Positions 27,702 to 37,204 of a DNA stretch of 64,000 bases are shown here, piece by piece. The notes beneath the pieces were generated by a model, which was not told the DNA's origin, did no database searches, and was given only the letters and a program-made list of their open reading frames with translations. A program made the translations under genes and the position numbers. Numbering within the stretch: position 1 is the stretch's first letter; every line of letters begins with the position of its first letter. This DNA is from Chromohalobacter sarecensis (GTDB lineage Bacteria > Pseudomonadota > Gammaproteobacteria > Pseudomonadales > Halomonadaceae): the NCBI RefSeq assembly GCF_023061135.1, contig NZ_JAKGAN010000001.1, positions 434,001 through 498,000 of the forward strand, given 5' to 3'.

Positions 27702-28004
27702 ATGGAAATCAAGGAACTAAAAAACTTCGTGGATGCGGAGCATGACTTCGAGATTCGCGTCATCAGCCACGCGGGCAGTCGCCTGTATCGCGTCGAGATG
27801 GAGGATATCGAAGGCCAACGCTACCCGCTGATGCGGCGTGGCAAACCGATGTTGTTTCGTGCCTTGGACGATGTCTATGCCGAGCTCAAGCGTGCAGGGA
27901 TCCATCGTGCCTATCTCGTACAGTGGGTTGCCCATGATGAAGTGATCGGCCGAGACACACACTATCAGTCCCCGCTGACGTCGCGCATGCCGTTGGTGTT
28001 TTGA
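27702..28004 (+). CDS. Small protein, DUF6482-like (100 aa)
   Basis: A 100-residue protein with a strong AAGGAGA ribosome binding site 5 bases before the ATG at 27702. It reads MEIKELKNFVDAEHDFEIRV, then YRVEMEDIEGQRYPL, and a central LFRALDDVYAELKRAGIHRAYLV followed by VAHDEVIG. This layout recalls the DUF6482 family of about 100 residues found in pseudomonads and halomonads, whose function is unknown. It appears to be monocistronic, preceded by a 350-base spacer and followed by another of 314 bases. Confidence 0.7.
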   Translation: MEIKELKNFVDAEHDFEIRVISHAGSRLYRVEMEDIEGQRYPLMRRGKPMLFRALDDVYAELKRAGIHRAYLVQWVAHDEVIGRDTHYQSPLTSRMPLVF

Positions 28005-28318
28005 CATACCGCGCATGACTTATTCGACGTGCGTTCTGCGCTCCACTCACCCACTGCAATGCTGAATTTATAGCCCGGCTGGCAGCCGGGGCCTGGGTGC
28101 GTAGGCACCGGGCACCCCTCTCCTCACGACGTCATCTTCTATTACTTCTGCGCGCTTTTTCAGGGTATGTCGCTAGGCAGTCCAATACCGTGTGCTAAAG
28201 TCTTGGACGCACCTTATCCAGATATTGTACAAATCGTGTTCATAGTATAACGCGATAAGCGCAATATGCCCGTGGCTTGTTACACTGCGCGACACGATCT
28301 TTTATAGGAGAAGGTTTC
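28005..28318. other. Gene-free spacer with two adjacent hairpins and a possible hemH promoter
   Basis: The first hairpin has a perfect 7-base-pair stem at 28074-28090 with loop GGC. The second, at 28091-28113, follows directly with one bulged base. They may end the upstream gene or form a repeat of REP type. Farther on, TTGTAC (28225-28230) and TATAAC (28246-28251) are separated by 15 bases, a suboptimal promoter placed about 65 bases before hemH. Confidence 0.45.
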
Positions 28319-29305
28319 ATGGGGTCAGCTCCCTTCGGTGTCATGCTCGTCAATCTTGGCACGCCCGAGGCCCCGACGGCATCAGCGGTACGTCGCTATC
28401 TGGCAGAATTCCTCGGCGACCGGCGCGTGATCGACCTGCCGAGGGTCAAGTGGCTGCCGATTTTGCACGGCATCATCCTGCGTATTCGGCCACCGCGTGT
28501 CGCCAAATCCTATGCCTCCGTGTGGCGGGAGGATGGCTCGCCTTTGCTCGCCATCGGGCGATGTCAGCAACGCGCGCTGAAGGAACGACTGGCGACGCGT
28601 ACCGGCACTGAAATTCCCGTCGAGCTGGCGATGACCTATGGTAAGCCGAGCATGGAGGAAGCCGGCCTGGCGCTGCGCGACGCTGGGGTCGAACGCATCC
28701 TGGTGCTGCCCCTGTACCCGCAGTTTTCTGCCACGACGACGGGGGCGGTATTTGATCGCTTGGCGCGCGCACTGGCGCCGTGTCCGCACTTGCCGGAACT
28801 GCGTTTCGTGCGCGATTACCATGATCATCCGGCCTATATCGAGGCGCTGGCGGAAAGCGTTCGCGAGCATTGGTCGACGCATGGCCGGCAAGCGCGTTTA
28901 CTGTTTTCCTATCACGGTATCCCCAAACGCTACGCCGATGCCGGCGATCCTTATCCACGGCATTGCCAAGAGACCAGCCGCCTAGTGGCCGAGGCACTGG
29001 GGCTCGAGGCAGATGAATGGCGACAGACTTATCAGTCGCGTTTCGGACGCGAAGAATGGCTCAAGCCGTATACCGACGAGACCTTGAAGGCATGGGGTGG
29101 CGAGGGCCTCGAAGGCGTTGACGTGATCAGCCCCGCCTTTGCCGCCGACTGTCTGGAAACGCTGGAAGAACTCGAGGTCGAGAATCGCGGCTATTTCGAG
29201 GAAGCGGGCGGCGGTGACTACCAGTACATCCCCGCGCTCAATGATCGTCAGGATCATATCGACTTGCTGGCCTCGCTCGTCGAGCAACACACTCAAGGCT
29301 GGTAA
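28319..29305 (+). CDS. hemH: Ferrochelatase
   Basis: A 328-residue enzyme that inserts ferrous iron into protoporphyrin IX, the last step of haem synthesis. Family signatures: GVMLVNLGTPEAPTASAVRRYL at the start, YPQFSATTTGAV, the catalytic His at 199 in FSYHGIPKRY, and the conserved Glu in FAADCLETLEELE. The ATG at 28319 follows AGGAGAAGG; an earlier in-frame ATG at 28277 has none. Single gene, ended by a convergent hairpin before the Mrp operon. Confidence 0.96.
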   Translation: MGSAPFGVMLVNLGTPEAPTASAVRRYLAEFLGDRRVIDLPRVKWLPILHGIILRIRPPRVAKSYASVWREDGSPLLAIGRCQQRALKERLATRTGTEIPVELAMTYGKPSMEEAGLALRDAGVERILVLPLYPQFSATTTGAVFDRLARALAPCPHLPELRFVRDYHDHPAYIEALAESVREHWSTHGRQARLLFSYHGIPKRYADAGDPYPRHCQETSRLVAEALGLEADEWRQTYQSRFGREEWLKPYTDETLKAWGGEGLEGVDVISPAFAADCLETLEELEVENRGYFEEAGGGDYQYIPALNDRQDHIDLLASLVEQHTQGW

Positions 29306-29341
29306 CGCCACTGACCATTTCGGTAAGGCGTTTATAGGCAA

Positions 29342-29371
29342 GACGCCCGATGGCGAAGACCATCGGGCGTC
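29342..29371. terminator. Bidirectional hairpin between hemH and the Mrp operon
   Basis: A perfect 12-base-pair stem (29342-29353 with 29360-29371) and a 6-base loop in the convergent spacer. There is no long T-run on either side. Confidence 0.55.
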
Positions 29372-29414
29372 GTCAGTTGGGCGTCAGGCAATGTTCAGGG
29401 TGGTTTGTAACTGT

Positions 29415-29816
29415 TCAGGGTAGTTTGGAGCTGCCCTGGGGCGATTCCTCGAGGGTGTGTTCATCGTCGTCTTCCTGAAGCTCCTCGGGATTGCCGCGGG
29501 TCCTGGGGTCGCGTTCGAGCTTCTGATGCAATGCGCTCTTGCTCAGTAGGTGCGCGGAGACGGGGGCGGTAATGAACAAGAAGATGGTAATCAGCAGTTC
29601 CTGCAGGCTGGGGCCGCTCTCGAGAAGGCTGAAATAGGCAATAGAGGCCAGCAGTATGCAGCCTACGCCCAGCGTGGATATCTTCGAGGGGCCGTGCAGG
29701 CGCATGTAGAAATCCTTCATGCGGGCCAGCCCCAGCGAGCCGATCAAGGCGAAGATACTACCGGCGATCAAAAAGAAGGCGATGATGCCTTCCATCAACG
29801 TATATAAGGCAATCAT
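29415..29816 (-). CDS. mrpG: Mrp Na+/H+ antiporter subunit G
   Basis: A 133-residue subunit with three membrane helices and the MnhG/PhaG signature (GLARMKDFYMRLHGPSKISTLGVG). A hydrophilic acidic tail of about 35 residues (EELQEDDDEHTLEE) is longer than usual. GGAGAG precedes the ATG. Last gene of the leftward operon, 10 bases after mrpF. Confidence 0.92.
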   Translation of the reverse strand: MIALYTLMEGIIAFFLIAGSIFALIGSLGLARMKDFYMRLHGPSKISTLGVGCILLASIAYFSLLESGPSLQELLITIFLFITAPVSAHLLSKSALHQKLERDPRTRGNPEELQEDDDEHTLEESPQGSSKLP

Positions 29817-29826
29817 GGTCTCTCCG

Positions 29827-30096
29827 CTATTCGATGATGTCGCCGCGTAACAAGTACTTGCAAACCGCCACGGTGCTCACGAAACCGAGCATGGCGATGA
29901 GCAGCGCCGCCTCGAAATAGGTGCGATGCCCTAGCCAAATGCCGAACAATACGATCAAGGCGATGGAATTCACGTACATCGTGTCCAGCGCCAGGATGCG
30001 GTCGGGTAGGCTGGGGCCGACCGCGACCCGGTACAAATTGAGCACCACCGCGATCGCGAACAGCACCACGCTGACTTTGAGAGCAAAATCTAGCAT
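29827..30096 (-). CDS. mrpF: Mrp Na+/H+ antiporter subunit F
   Basis: An 89-residue, three-helix membrane subunit with the MnhF pattern (RVAVGPSLPDRILALDTMYVNSIALIVL). The start overlaps the end of mrpE by 7 bases, as expected for translational coupling within a multisubunit complex. Confidence 0.93.
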   Translation of the reverse strand: MLDFALKVSVVLFAIAVVLNLYRVAVGPSLPDRILALDTMYVNSIALIVLFGIWLGHRTYFEAALLIAMLGFVSTVAVCKYLLRGDIIE

Positions 30097-30587
30097 TCGA
30101 AGATCTCCTTGAGCGTACGCTCATAGCGCTCATGGATATGACGCTTCATATCGTCTATATCGCCCACATCCAGGGCATGGATCAGCAGGGTCTTACCATC
30201 CATGCGCAGATGCGCCGACACCGTTCCCGGCGTCAGGGTGATGGTGCTGGCCAGCATGGTGATCGCGAAATTCTCCTGCAGCTCGAGCGGGTACTCGACG
30301 AAGGCGGGACGTGCCCGTCCTCGCGGATCGAGTATGACCTTGGAGGCCTCCAGGTTGGCGACCACGATATCGAGCAGTACCCGGAAGAAATAGCGCACCA
30401 TGAGCCAAGGTTTCTTGATCCTGGGTTGTTCCTCCCAGAAGGGCTTGGTGATCAGCGGGATGACGATGGCTAGAAAGCCGCCAAGCAGCCAGTTTCCCAG
30501 GGCGACGCTGTTCATCAACAGCAGCCACACGATCAGCAGCAGGACGGATAGCAGGGGCATTGGCAGCCACTTGCGAGGACGAATCAT
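30090..30587 (-). CDS. mrpE: Mrp Na+/H+ antiporter subunit E
   Basis: A 165-residue subunit with two or three N-terminal membrane helices and a soluble C-terminal domain containing the MnhE features (SITLTPGTVS-like TITLTPGTVSAHL, then HALDVGD). It overlaps mrpD by 4 bases (ATGA). MrpE helps the complex reach or keep its assembled state in the membrane. Confidence 0.93.
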   Translation of the reverse strand: MIRPRKWLPMPLLSVLLLIVWLLLMNSVALGNWLLGGFLAIVIPLITKPFWEEQPRIKKPWLMVRYFFRVLLDIVVANLEASKVILDPRGRARPAFVEYPLELQENFAITMLASTITLTPGTVSAHLRMDGKTLLIHALDVGDIDDMKRHIHERYERTLKEIFEC

Positions 30588-32095
30588 GCATCACCTCCAG
30601 TGTCGTCGCGGGCGATGATGGATTCTACATACGCGTCGCGGTCGAGCAATTGGGCGGCGGTCGCCTGGGTAAACGCCGTAATGGGACCGGCAAAGGCCAC
30701 CATGAGCGGTGCACAACCGATCAGCATGAGCGTGCCGGTGACGCGCAGTGGGCCGAGCGTGATACCGGTCTTCTCGCCCGACGCCCGCCAGAAGATGGTC
30801 GAGCCGGTACGCGATAACGCTATCAAGGAAGCAAGCCCGCTACCCAGAAGAATCGGCCACAGCCAATACTGTTGGGCCGTCGTCGCTGCCTGAAGCAGCA
30901 GGGCCTTGCCGAAGGCGCCGGACAAAGGCGGCAAACCGGCCATGGCGATGGCGCCAGCGAAGAATAGCAAGCCCAGTGTGGCGGGCTGCGTCAGCGTGCG
31001 GGACTGTACGATGCGCGCGCCCGCCTTGCCGCGTTGCTGGGCGATGGCATCGACCAGCAGGAACAAGCCGCCACTGACCAGGGTGGTGTGGATCAGATAA
31101 TACAGCAGCGCACTCAGCGCGGCTTCGTTATGCATGCCGGTCCCCGCTAGCAGGGTGCCCACCGAGACCAGGATCAGATATGCCACCTGAGTGCGCATGT
31201 CACGTGCGGACAGCACGCCCACGGCACCGAGCGCGAGCGTGGCCAAGCCTAGCCACCATATCCACGGCTGGGCGAGATTTGCCAGAGGGCCGGCCTGCTC
31301 GCCGAAGATCAGCGTATACACCCGGATAATCGAATAGATCCCGACCTTGGTCATGATCGCGAACAGGGCGGCTACCGGTGCCGGTGCGGCGGCATAGGCG
31401 CGCGGCAGCCAGAAATATAGCGGCAGCATGGCCGCCTTGAGCCCGAACACGATCAGCAGCAACAGGGCGCCGGCCTTGACAAGCCCCAGGTCGGCGGTAT
31501 CTAACGTGGGCACGACCGCTGACATATCGGCCATGTTGAGCGTGCCCATGGTGCCATAGAGGATGCCCAGTGCGATCAGAAACAGCATCGACCCGAGCAG
31601 GTTGAGCGCCACGTAATGAAAGCCGGCATGCGTGCGTGCCTTGCCGCCGCCGTGCATCAACAGTGCATAGGAGGCGATGAGTAGGACTTCGAAGAAGACG
31701 AACAAGTTGAAGAGATCGCCGGTCAAGAAAGCGCCGTTGATACCCATCAGTTGCAGCTGGAACAAGCCGTGAAAGTTGGAGCCCTGCTCGTCGTCACCGG
31801 CGCAGGCATACAGCAAGCTGCCCAGTGCCAGTAGCGATGTGATCATCACCATCAGGGCGGACAGACGGTCGAGTACCAGAACGATGCCGAATGGTGGTTG
31901 CCAGTCGCCGAGGGCGTAATAACGGATGGTGTCGTCGGTACTTTCGGCGACCAGCAAGATTCCCACCACCACCAGCGCGATCGTCGAGAGCACGTTGGCT
32001 GTGCGACGTAAGGTGAGTGCGCCGCCACGGTGGATCAGCAATGCCACCCCCGTAAGCAGCGGCAATAGCACCGGCAGAATGATCAAGTGCTGCAT
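30584..32095 (-). CDS. mrpD: Mrp Na+/H+ antiporter subunit D
   Basis: A 503-residue proton-translocating subunit related to complex I NuoL/M/N, with about 14 membrane helices. The core has FEVLLIASYALLMHG with the conserved Glu of helix 5, and the lysine-bearing stretch GLKAAMLPLYFWLPRAYAAAPAPVAALFA. It shares one base with the stop of mrpC (TGATG) and overlaps mrpE by 4, so the genes are tightly coupled. Confidence 0.95.
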   Translation of the reverse strand: MQHLIILPVLLPLLTGVALLIHRGGALTLRRTANVLSTIALVVVGILLVAESTDDTIRYYALGDWQPPFGIVLVLDRLSALMVMITSLLALGSLLYACAGDDEQGSNFHGLFQLQLMGINGAFLTGDLFNLFVFFEVLLIASYALLMHGGGKARTHAGFHYVALNLLGSMLFLIALGILYGTMGTLNMADMSAVVPTLDTADLGLVKAGALLLLIVFGLKAAMLPLYFWLPRAYAAAPAPVAALFAIMTKVGIYSIIRVYTLIFGEQAGPLANLAQPWIWWLGLATLALGAVGVLSARDMRTQVAYLILVSVGTLLAGTGMHNEAALSALLYYLIHTTLVSGGLFLLVDAIAQQRGKAGARIVQSRTLTQPATLGLLFFAGAIAMAGLPPLSGAFGKALLLQAATTAQQYWLWPILLGSGLASLIALSRTGSTIFWRASGEKTGITLGPLRVTGTLMLIGCAPLMVAFAGPITAFTQATAAQLLDRDAYVESIIARDDTGGDA

Positions 32096-32445
32096 CAGGA
32101 CTTGTCCTCCCGCGGCTCGTCGACACGATTGCCGTTGACGTGGTCGCTGCCCACGTCACCGCGCACGCGCATGGCGAGAATCACCGAGAAGGCGGTCATG
32201 GCGAAGCCGATGACGATGGCGGTAAGCACCAACGCCTGGGGTAGCGGATCGGCGTACTCACCGCCGCCATCGCCGATCACGGCCGAACCGTCGGTGGTCA
32301 GCCCCCCGGTGGAGAACAAGAACAGGTTGACGGCATAGGACAACAACGTCAGGCCGACGACCACGGGGAAAGTGCGCCCACGTAGCGCCAGATACAAACC
32401 GCTGGCGGCCAGGATCCCCGTGGTGGTCGCGAATAGCGCTTCCAT
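32095..32445 (-). CDS. mrpC: Mrp Na+/H+ antiporter subunit C
   Basis: A 116-residue NuoK-like subunit with three helices (GILAASGLYLALRGRTFPVVVGLTLLSYAVNLFLF, then ADPLPQALVLTAIVIGFAMTAF with the conserved membrane region). AGAAGGAG stands before GTG at 32448 and ATG at 32445; I take the ATG, which shares a base with the stop of the upstream gene. It belongs to the middle of the operon. Confidence 0.93.
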   Translation of the reverse strand: MEALFATTTGILAASGLYLALRGRTFPVVVGLTLLSYAVNLFLFSTGGLTTDGSAVIGDGGGEYADPLPQALVLTAIVIGFAMTAFSVILAMRVRGDVGSDHVNGNRVDEPREDKS

Positions 32446-35243
32446 CACGCTTTCTCCTTCTGCTTGGAGGGGCGGTGCGACGTGGTCACCTTGCCCAGGT
32501 TGGCAAGGATCATCAGCGTGGCACCGACCACGGTAAGGTAGACACCGAGATCGAACAGCATGGCCGTGGCCAACTCCACGTCACCGATCAGCGGGATGTG
32601 GAAGTGACCGAAGGCCGAGGTCAAGAACGGATACCCGAAGACCCAACTGCCAATCCCGGTCAGCGCGGCGATGGCGACGCCGGCGACGGCGATCGGTTGA
32701 TACTGGAATGACAAGCGCTGCTGGGCCCATTCGACCCCATGGGCGATATACATCAAGATCAGCGCCACCGCCGTCACCAGCCCCGCGATGAAGCCGCCGC
32801 CCGGGGCATTGTGGCCGCGCAGGAAGATGAACACCGAGACCAGCAAGGCCATGGGCAGCAGCGACTGGGAAACCGACGCCAGAATCATGGGGTAGCGATC
32901 CGGCGACCAGGGCCGCCCCTCGCTGTCGCTGGAGGGCATGAACAAGCGCAAGCGATTGAGCAGCTTGTAGATGCCGATTCCCGCGATGCATAGCACTGTG
33001 ATTTCGCCCAGAGTATCGAAGCCACGGAAATCGACCAGAATCACGTTGACCACGTTATGCCCGCCACCGCCGGGCACGCTGTTCTCGAGGAAAAAGTCGG
33101 AAATCGAGTTCAAAGGACGCGTCAGTAGGGCATAGTTGAGGCTTGCCACTACCCCGCCGAAGCCCGCCGCCAGCAGGACATCGCGGACGATGCGCGACGC
33201 ACTCGACTCCTTGGGTGTCTTCTGCGGCAAGAAGAATAGCGCCAGCATCAAGAGGATTACCGTGACCACCTCGACCGCCAACTGAGTCAATGCCAGGTCG
33301 GGCGCCGAGAAGCGCGCGAAGATCAGCGATGCCATCAAGCCGACCACCGAGAGCATGATCAGCGAAATCAGGCGACGACGATGCAGGAAGGCCGTCGCCA
33401 GTCCGGCGAAGCAGGTGATTACAGCACCGACGATGATCAAGGGGCTGGCCTCTTGAATGGCCAATTCGCCTTTCAAGGTCTCGATGCCCATCAAACTCAT
33501 GCCGGCCACGACCAGGGCGCTGATCACTACCCACAGCATGTAGCGCTGCAGCGAACCGTTTTCGAGGGTATCGATGCCCCATTGAGTGAAACGCACCAGG
33601 CGCTGTACGGCACCTTCGAAGATTGCCAGCGAGTCGCGCGCCGGGAATTGGCGGTGGAAGGTGAATAGGTGCTGGCGTAGCACGTACACCAACAGGCCAC
33701 CGATCAGCGCGATCGCGCTCATCAGCAAGGGCAGATTGAAACCGTGCCAGATGCTGAGGTGAAGCTCAGGGGCGGGCATCGTCAAGGTTGCGTCGGCGGC
33801 GGCCGTTAACAGCCCCGTGGCCGTCAGCGCGGGGAATAGCCCCACGACCACGCACACGATGGCCAGCACCAGGACCGGCAGGCGCAAGGGAAACGGCGCT
33901 TCGTGCGGGGTCTTTTCCAGCTCGCGAGGCTTACCGTCGAAGAAAGTATTGCGCACGTAGCGTAGCGAGTACGCAGCGGCCAGGATGCTGCCGATGGTGG
34001 CCAAGGCGGGAATCAGCCACGCCAAGCCGCCGAGAAGCGGTGTCTCAAGCGTTTCGGCGAGCATCATCTCCTTGGAGAGAAAACCATTGAGCAAGGGGAA
34101 CCCGGCCATCGAGGCCGCGGTGATGGTGGCCAGCGCAGTGGTCATCGGCATGTAGCGCCATAAGCCCTTGAGCTTGCGAATATCCCGCGTGCCGCACTCA
34201 TGATCGACGATCCCGGCGGTCATGAACAGCGCCGCCTTGAAGGTCGCGTGGTTGAGAATGTGGAAAAGACCAGCGACCACCGCCATCTGGCTGTTAAGGC
34301 CGAACAGCATGGTGATCAGCCCCAGGTGACTGACCGTCGAATACGCCAGGATCGCCTTCAGATCGAGTTTGATCAGCGCGAAATAGGCGCCATACAGCAT
34401 GGTCACCAACCCGGTCAGGCTGACTAGGTAAAGCCACTCTTGCGACCCAGCCAGCGCGGGATGCAGGCGCGCCAGCAGGAAGACCCCAGCTTTGACCATG
34501 GTCGCCGAATGCAGGAAGGCCGACACCGGCGTTGGCGCTGCCATGGCCTGGGGCAGCCAGAACTGAAACGGGAACTGCGCCGACTTGGTGAATGCGCCGA
34601 GAAGAACCAACAGCAGCGCCGGCAGATAGCGCGGATCCGCGAGGATGACATCGCGGCTATCGAGCACCGTCTGCATGTCGAAGCTGCCGACGATCTGGCC
34701 AATCAGAATAAAGCCAGCGAGCAGAGCAAGGCCCCCCATGCCGGTGACGGCCAGCGCCATGCGAGCGCCTTTGCGCGGAGCCGATTGGTGGCTCCAGAAG
34801 CCGATCAGCAAGAATGACGACAGGCTGGTCAACTCCCAGAACATCCATAGCAGGATCAGGTTGTCGGCCATCACGATGCCCAGCATCGAGGTCATGAAGA
34901 GCATCAAATACGCATAGAAGCGCGGCATATTGTCCGCTTCGGCCAGGTAATGGCGCGCATAAAGGATGATCAGCAGCCCGATCCCCAGGATCAGCAACAC
35001 GAACAATAGCGATAGACCATCAAGGCGCAAAGCGAGGTCCAGGCCCAATGCCGGCACCCACGAAAAGGCCAGGCGCGGAACTTCGCCGGCGAGGACGCCG
35101 GGGGTCTCGCGTAATGTGACCAGCAGTGCGATGAGCGGCATCGCGGCGGTCAGCAGGGCGCATTGATGGCGCCGCTGATTCGAACCTAGCAATGGCAAAA
35201 GACTGCCAAGCAGCGGCAACAGCACGATCAGTAGCAATGACAT
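32445..35243 (-). CDS. mrpA: Mrp Na+/H+ antiporter subunits A and B fused
   Basis: A 932-residue protein. Residues about 1-480 are the NuoL-like proton channel ([16 protein letters not shown] with the conserved Glu, and [33 protein letters not shown]). About 590-690 is the MrpA C-terminal DUF4040 region, and about 775-915 is a complete MrpB domain ([28 protein letters not shown]). The fusion is characteristic of the group 2 (PhaAB) arrangement. The complex expels Na+ against H+ and supports growth in salt and alkali. First structural gene of the six-cistron operon. Confidence 0.95.
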   Translation of the reverse strand: MSLLLIVLLPLLGSLLPLLGSNQRRHQCALLTAAMPLIALLVTLRETPGVLAGEVPRLAFSWVPALGLDLALRLDGLSLLFVLLILGIGLLIILYARHYLAEADNMPRFYAYLMLFMTSMLGIVMADNLILLWMFWELTSLSSFLLIGFWSHQSAPRKGARMALAVTGMGGLALLAGFILIGQIVGSFDMQTVLDSRDVILADPRYLPALLLVLLGAFTKSAQFPFQFWLPQAMAAPTPVSAFLHSATMVKAGVFLLARLHPALAGSQEWLYLVSLTGLVTMLYGAYFALIKLDLKAILAYSTVSHLGLITMLFGLNSQMAVVAGLFHILNHATFKAALFMTAGIVDHECGTRDIRKLKGLWRYMPMTTALATITAASMAGFPLLNGFLSKEMMLAETLETPLLGGLAWLIPALATIGSILAAAYSLRYVRNTFFDGKPRELEKTPHEAPFPLRLPVLVLAIVCVVVGLFPALTATGLLTAAADATLTMPAPELHLSIWHGFNLPLLMSAIALIGGLLVYVLRQHLFTFHRQFPARDSLAIFEGAVQRLVRFTQWGIDTLENGSLQRYMLWVVISALVVAGMSLMGIETLKGELAIQEASPLIIVGAVITCFAGLATAFLHRRRLISLIMLSVVGLMASLIFARFSAPDLALTQLAVEVVTVILLMLALFFLPQKTPKESSASRIVRDVLLAAGFGGVVASLNYALLTRPLNSISDFFLENSVPGGGGHNVVNVILVDFRGFDTLGEITVLCIAGIGIYKLLNRLRLFMPSSDSEGRPWSPDRYPMILASVSQSLLPMALLVSVFIFLRGHNAPGGGFIAGLVTAVALILMYIAHGVEWAQQRLSFQYQPIAVAGVAIAALTGIGSWVFGYPFLTSAFGHFHIPLIGDVELATAMLFDLGVYLTVVGATLMILANLGKVTTSHRPSKQKEKA

Positions 35244-35820
35244 GCAACTTGCTCTTGTCGTTTAACGTTTGAGGGTACCCGCGACCATCCGAGCGGAGGT
35301 TCGGATACGAGTATGGACGGCGGCAGCGCGAACGTCAGTCGCGAACGACGGGAGGGTCCGTCAGATAAGGGCGTCTGATACCTCGGGGTGCCAACATCCA
35401 GGCAGGGGTGCGGTCGGTTGCATCGCCGGCTGGCATGAGTGACAGACGATGGGCACCGTAATGGCAGGGCATGCGCAGCGGCAGGCAGCCGGGCAGGAAG
35501 TGTCCTGTCATGGTGTCTCTCCTCCTTCGGAACGCTTCGGCGCGAAGCTGTGTGTACAGCGGCTTGTATTGATTGATGATTTGTTGCGTCGGGCGCCAAA
35601 ACGAGATGGTTGATCGAATGTACCATGCACCTTCCCGGCCTCGCTATAGCCTGGGCGCCGAAAGATGCAGTAGTGGATGTTGTCCTGGCGCGTTCGCTCT
35701 GGTGGCAGCGTCGTCGCCTAGGTAGCATGATCCCTGCCCGGCAGCTGTGTCTGTCGGCCTGATTCGGCCAGCGTTGCTCGGCGCTTGGCCCTCATCGTCG
35801 TCATTGACAAGGAACGACAT
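35244..35820. promoter_or_regulatory. Divergent control region of the Mrp operon and the lytic transglycosylase
   Basis: A spacer of 577 bases, of which 35335-35511 is the candidate leader ORF. A perfect 6-base-pair hairpin (GCTTCG/CGAAGC) lies at 35534-35548. The stretch 35565-35640 is comparatively A/T-rich and is the best place for promoters in both directions, but no convincing -35/-10 pair is seen. No other gene is supported. Confidence 0.4.
35335..35511 (-). CDS. Candidate 58-residue leader ORF ahead of the Mrp operon
   Basis: Starts at ATG 35511 with an unusually strong ribosome binding site (AAGGAGGAG, 7 bases upstream) and ends at TGA 35335, 91 bases before mrpA on the same strand. 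The predicted peptide starts MTGHFLPGCLPLRMPCHYG, is rich in Pro, Arg, His and Met with two Cys, and is not clearly hydrophobic. I recognise no family. A hairpin (35534-35548) directly precedes the binding site and a second small hairpin lies between the ORF and mrpA, which would suit a translated leader that controls the operon. It could also be a chance frame in GC-rich DNA. Confidence 0.4.
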   Translation of the reverse strand: MTGHFLPGCLPLRMPCHYGAHRLSLMPAGDATDRTPAWMLAPRGIRRPYLTDPPVVRD

Positions 35821-37125
35821 ATGAAACGACCTATTTGCAGCCTCGCATTGGGGCTTTGCCTGGCGGGATGCCAAGGCATGGCGACCAGCGATACCGCAGC
35901 TTCCTCGACCCAGGTCGATAGCGCGCCGGCGAAGACGCCGAGTATCTCCGCCACTCAGGCCGCAGACGACGAACAGGCATCGACCCGGGGGATGCGCCAG
36001 GAGTTCGCCGCCTGGGTGGAAGATTACCGGAGACATGCGGCCGCAGAAGGCATTGATGCCGTCACGCTGTCGGCGGCCTTAGACGATGTCCGCTTCCAAC
36101 CGCGTATCGTCGAACTCGACCGCTCGCAGCCAGAATTCTCCCAGCCTGTGTGGGCGTATCTGGACACGGCGGTCTCCGATCAGCGCGTCCGCCAGGGGCG
36201 TGCAAAACTCGATGACCACCGCGACGCCGCGATGCGCGCTGAGGATCGCTACGCGGTGCCGGCCGACATATTGACGGCGATCTGGGGCGTGGAGAGCAAC
36301 TACGGTAGCCATTTCGGCAGCTTTTCGACCATCGATGCGCTGGCCACGCTAGGATTCGAGGGGCGGCGTCAGGACTTCGCCCGTGGCGAACTGCTCGCGG
36401 CCTTGAAGATTCTGCAAAGCGGCGATATCGACCGTGAGCACATGCGAGGTTCCTGGGCGGGTGCCATGGGGCACACGCAATTCTTGCCGTCGAGTTTCCT
36501 CTCCTATGCGGTCGACGCCGATGGTGATGGTCGGCGTGATATCTGGGGCAGCGTGGACGACGTGATGGCCTCGACGGCGTATTACCTCGAAGACGCCGGC
36601 TGGCAAGGGGGCGAGTCGTGGGGCGTGGAGGTTACGCTGCCCGAGGATTTCGATTACGCCCAGAGCGAGCTCTCGGTGCGCCACTCCAGCGATGAATGGC
36701 GCTCGCAAGGCGTGCGTGCACGCGGTGATGAGTGGCCGTCGTTCGACGACGCCTCGGTGATTACCCCGGCGGGCGCACGTGGTCCCGCCTTAATGGTGGG
36801 CGCTAACTTTCGCGTCATCATGCGCTATAACGCCTCCACCAGCTATGCGCTGGCTGTCGCGACGCTGGCCGAACGCATTGCGGGTGGTGACGGTATTCAG
36901 GGCGACTGGCCGCGCGACCTCGAACCGCTGTCGCGCACCCAGATCAAGGAGATGCAGCGTCGACTCAACGCGCAGGGCTTTTCTACCGGTGGAGCGCCGG
37001 ATGGCATCGTGGGCCCCAACACGCGGCGTGGTCTGCGTGCATTTCAGCACAGCCAGGACATGATTCCGGATGGTTTCCCCACGCATGCCTTGCTCGAGAG
37101 GTTGCGTGACGCAGGCGAGTCGTGA
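35821..37125 (+). CDS. Lytic murein transglycosylase (MltB-like lipoprotein) with C-terminal peptidoglycan-binding domain
   Basis: A 434-residue outer-membrane lipoprotein. The signal sequence ends in the lipobox LAGC with Cys17. An SLT_2/MltB domain spans about 55-355, with the catalytic Glu158 in AIWGVESNYGSHFG and the conserved GAMGHTQFLPSSF. A peptidoglycan-binding type 1 domain (about 370-430, MQRRLNAQGFSTGGAPDGIVGPNTRRG) closes the protein. It cleaves glycan strands to 1,6-anhydro products. The ATG at 35821 is selected because the lipoprotein signal starts there. It feeds the recycling pathway in which AmgK and MurU, also in this window, act. Confidence 0.92.
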   Translation: MKRPICSLALGLCLAGCQGMATSDTAASSTQVDSAPAKTPSISATQAADDEQASTRGMRQEFAAWVEDYRRHAAAEGIDAVTLSAALDDVRFQPRIVELDRSQPEFSQPVWAYLDTAVSDQRVRQGRAKLDDHRDAAMRAEDRYAVPADILTAIWGVESNYGSHFGSFSTIDALATLGFEGRRQDFARGELLAALKILQSGDIDREHMRGSWAGAMGHTQFLPSSFLSYAVDADGDGRRDIWGSVDDVMASTAYYLEDAGWQGGESWGVEVTLPEDFDYAQSELSVRHSSDEWRSQGVRARGDEWPSFDDASVITPAGARGPALMVGANFRVIMRYNASTSYALAVATLAERIAGGDGIQGDWPRDLEPLSRTQIKEMQRRLNAQGFSTGGAPDGIVGPNTRRGLRAFQHSQDMIPDGFPTHALLERLRDAGES

Positions 37126-37129
37126 GCGC

Positions 37130-37162
37130 CCCGCCACCTGGCTGGAGCGCCGAGGTGGTGGG
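37130..37162. terminator. Hairpin between the transglycosylase gene and rsmE
   Basis: A roughly 13-base-pair GC-rich stem with a break (37130-37142 with 37149-37162) in a convergent spacer. No T-run is present. Confidence 0.4.
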
Positions 37163-37204
37163 CTAAGAGGTGTCATATCGCGGGAGGCGTTGAAAAGAGC
37201 GAGA

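Noticed and set aside
35228-35728. Open frame of 166 codons on the minus strand before mrpA
   Set aside because: No ribosome binding site and no family; it overlaps in another frame the 58-codon ORF that does have a strong site, and also runs into mrpA.
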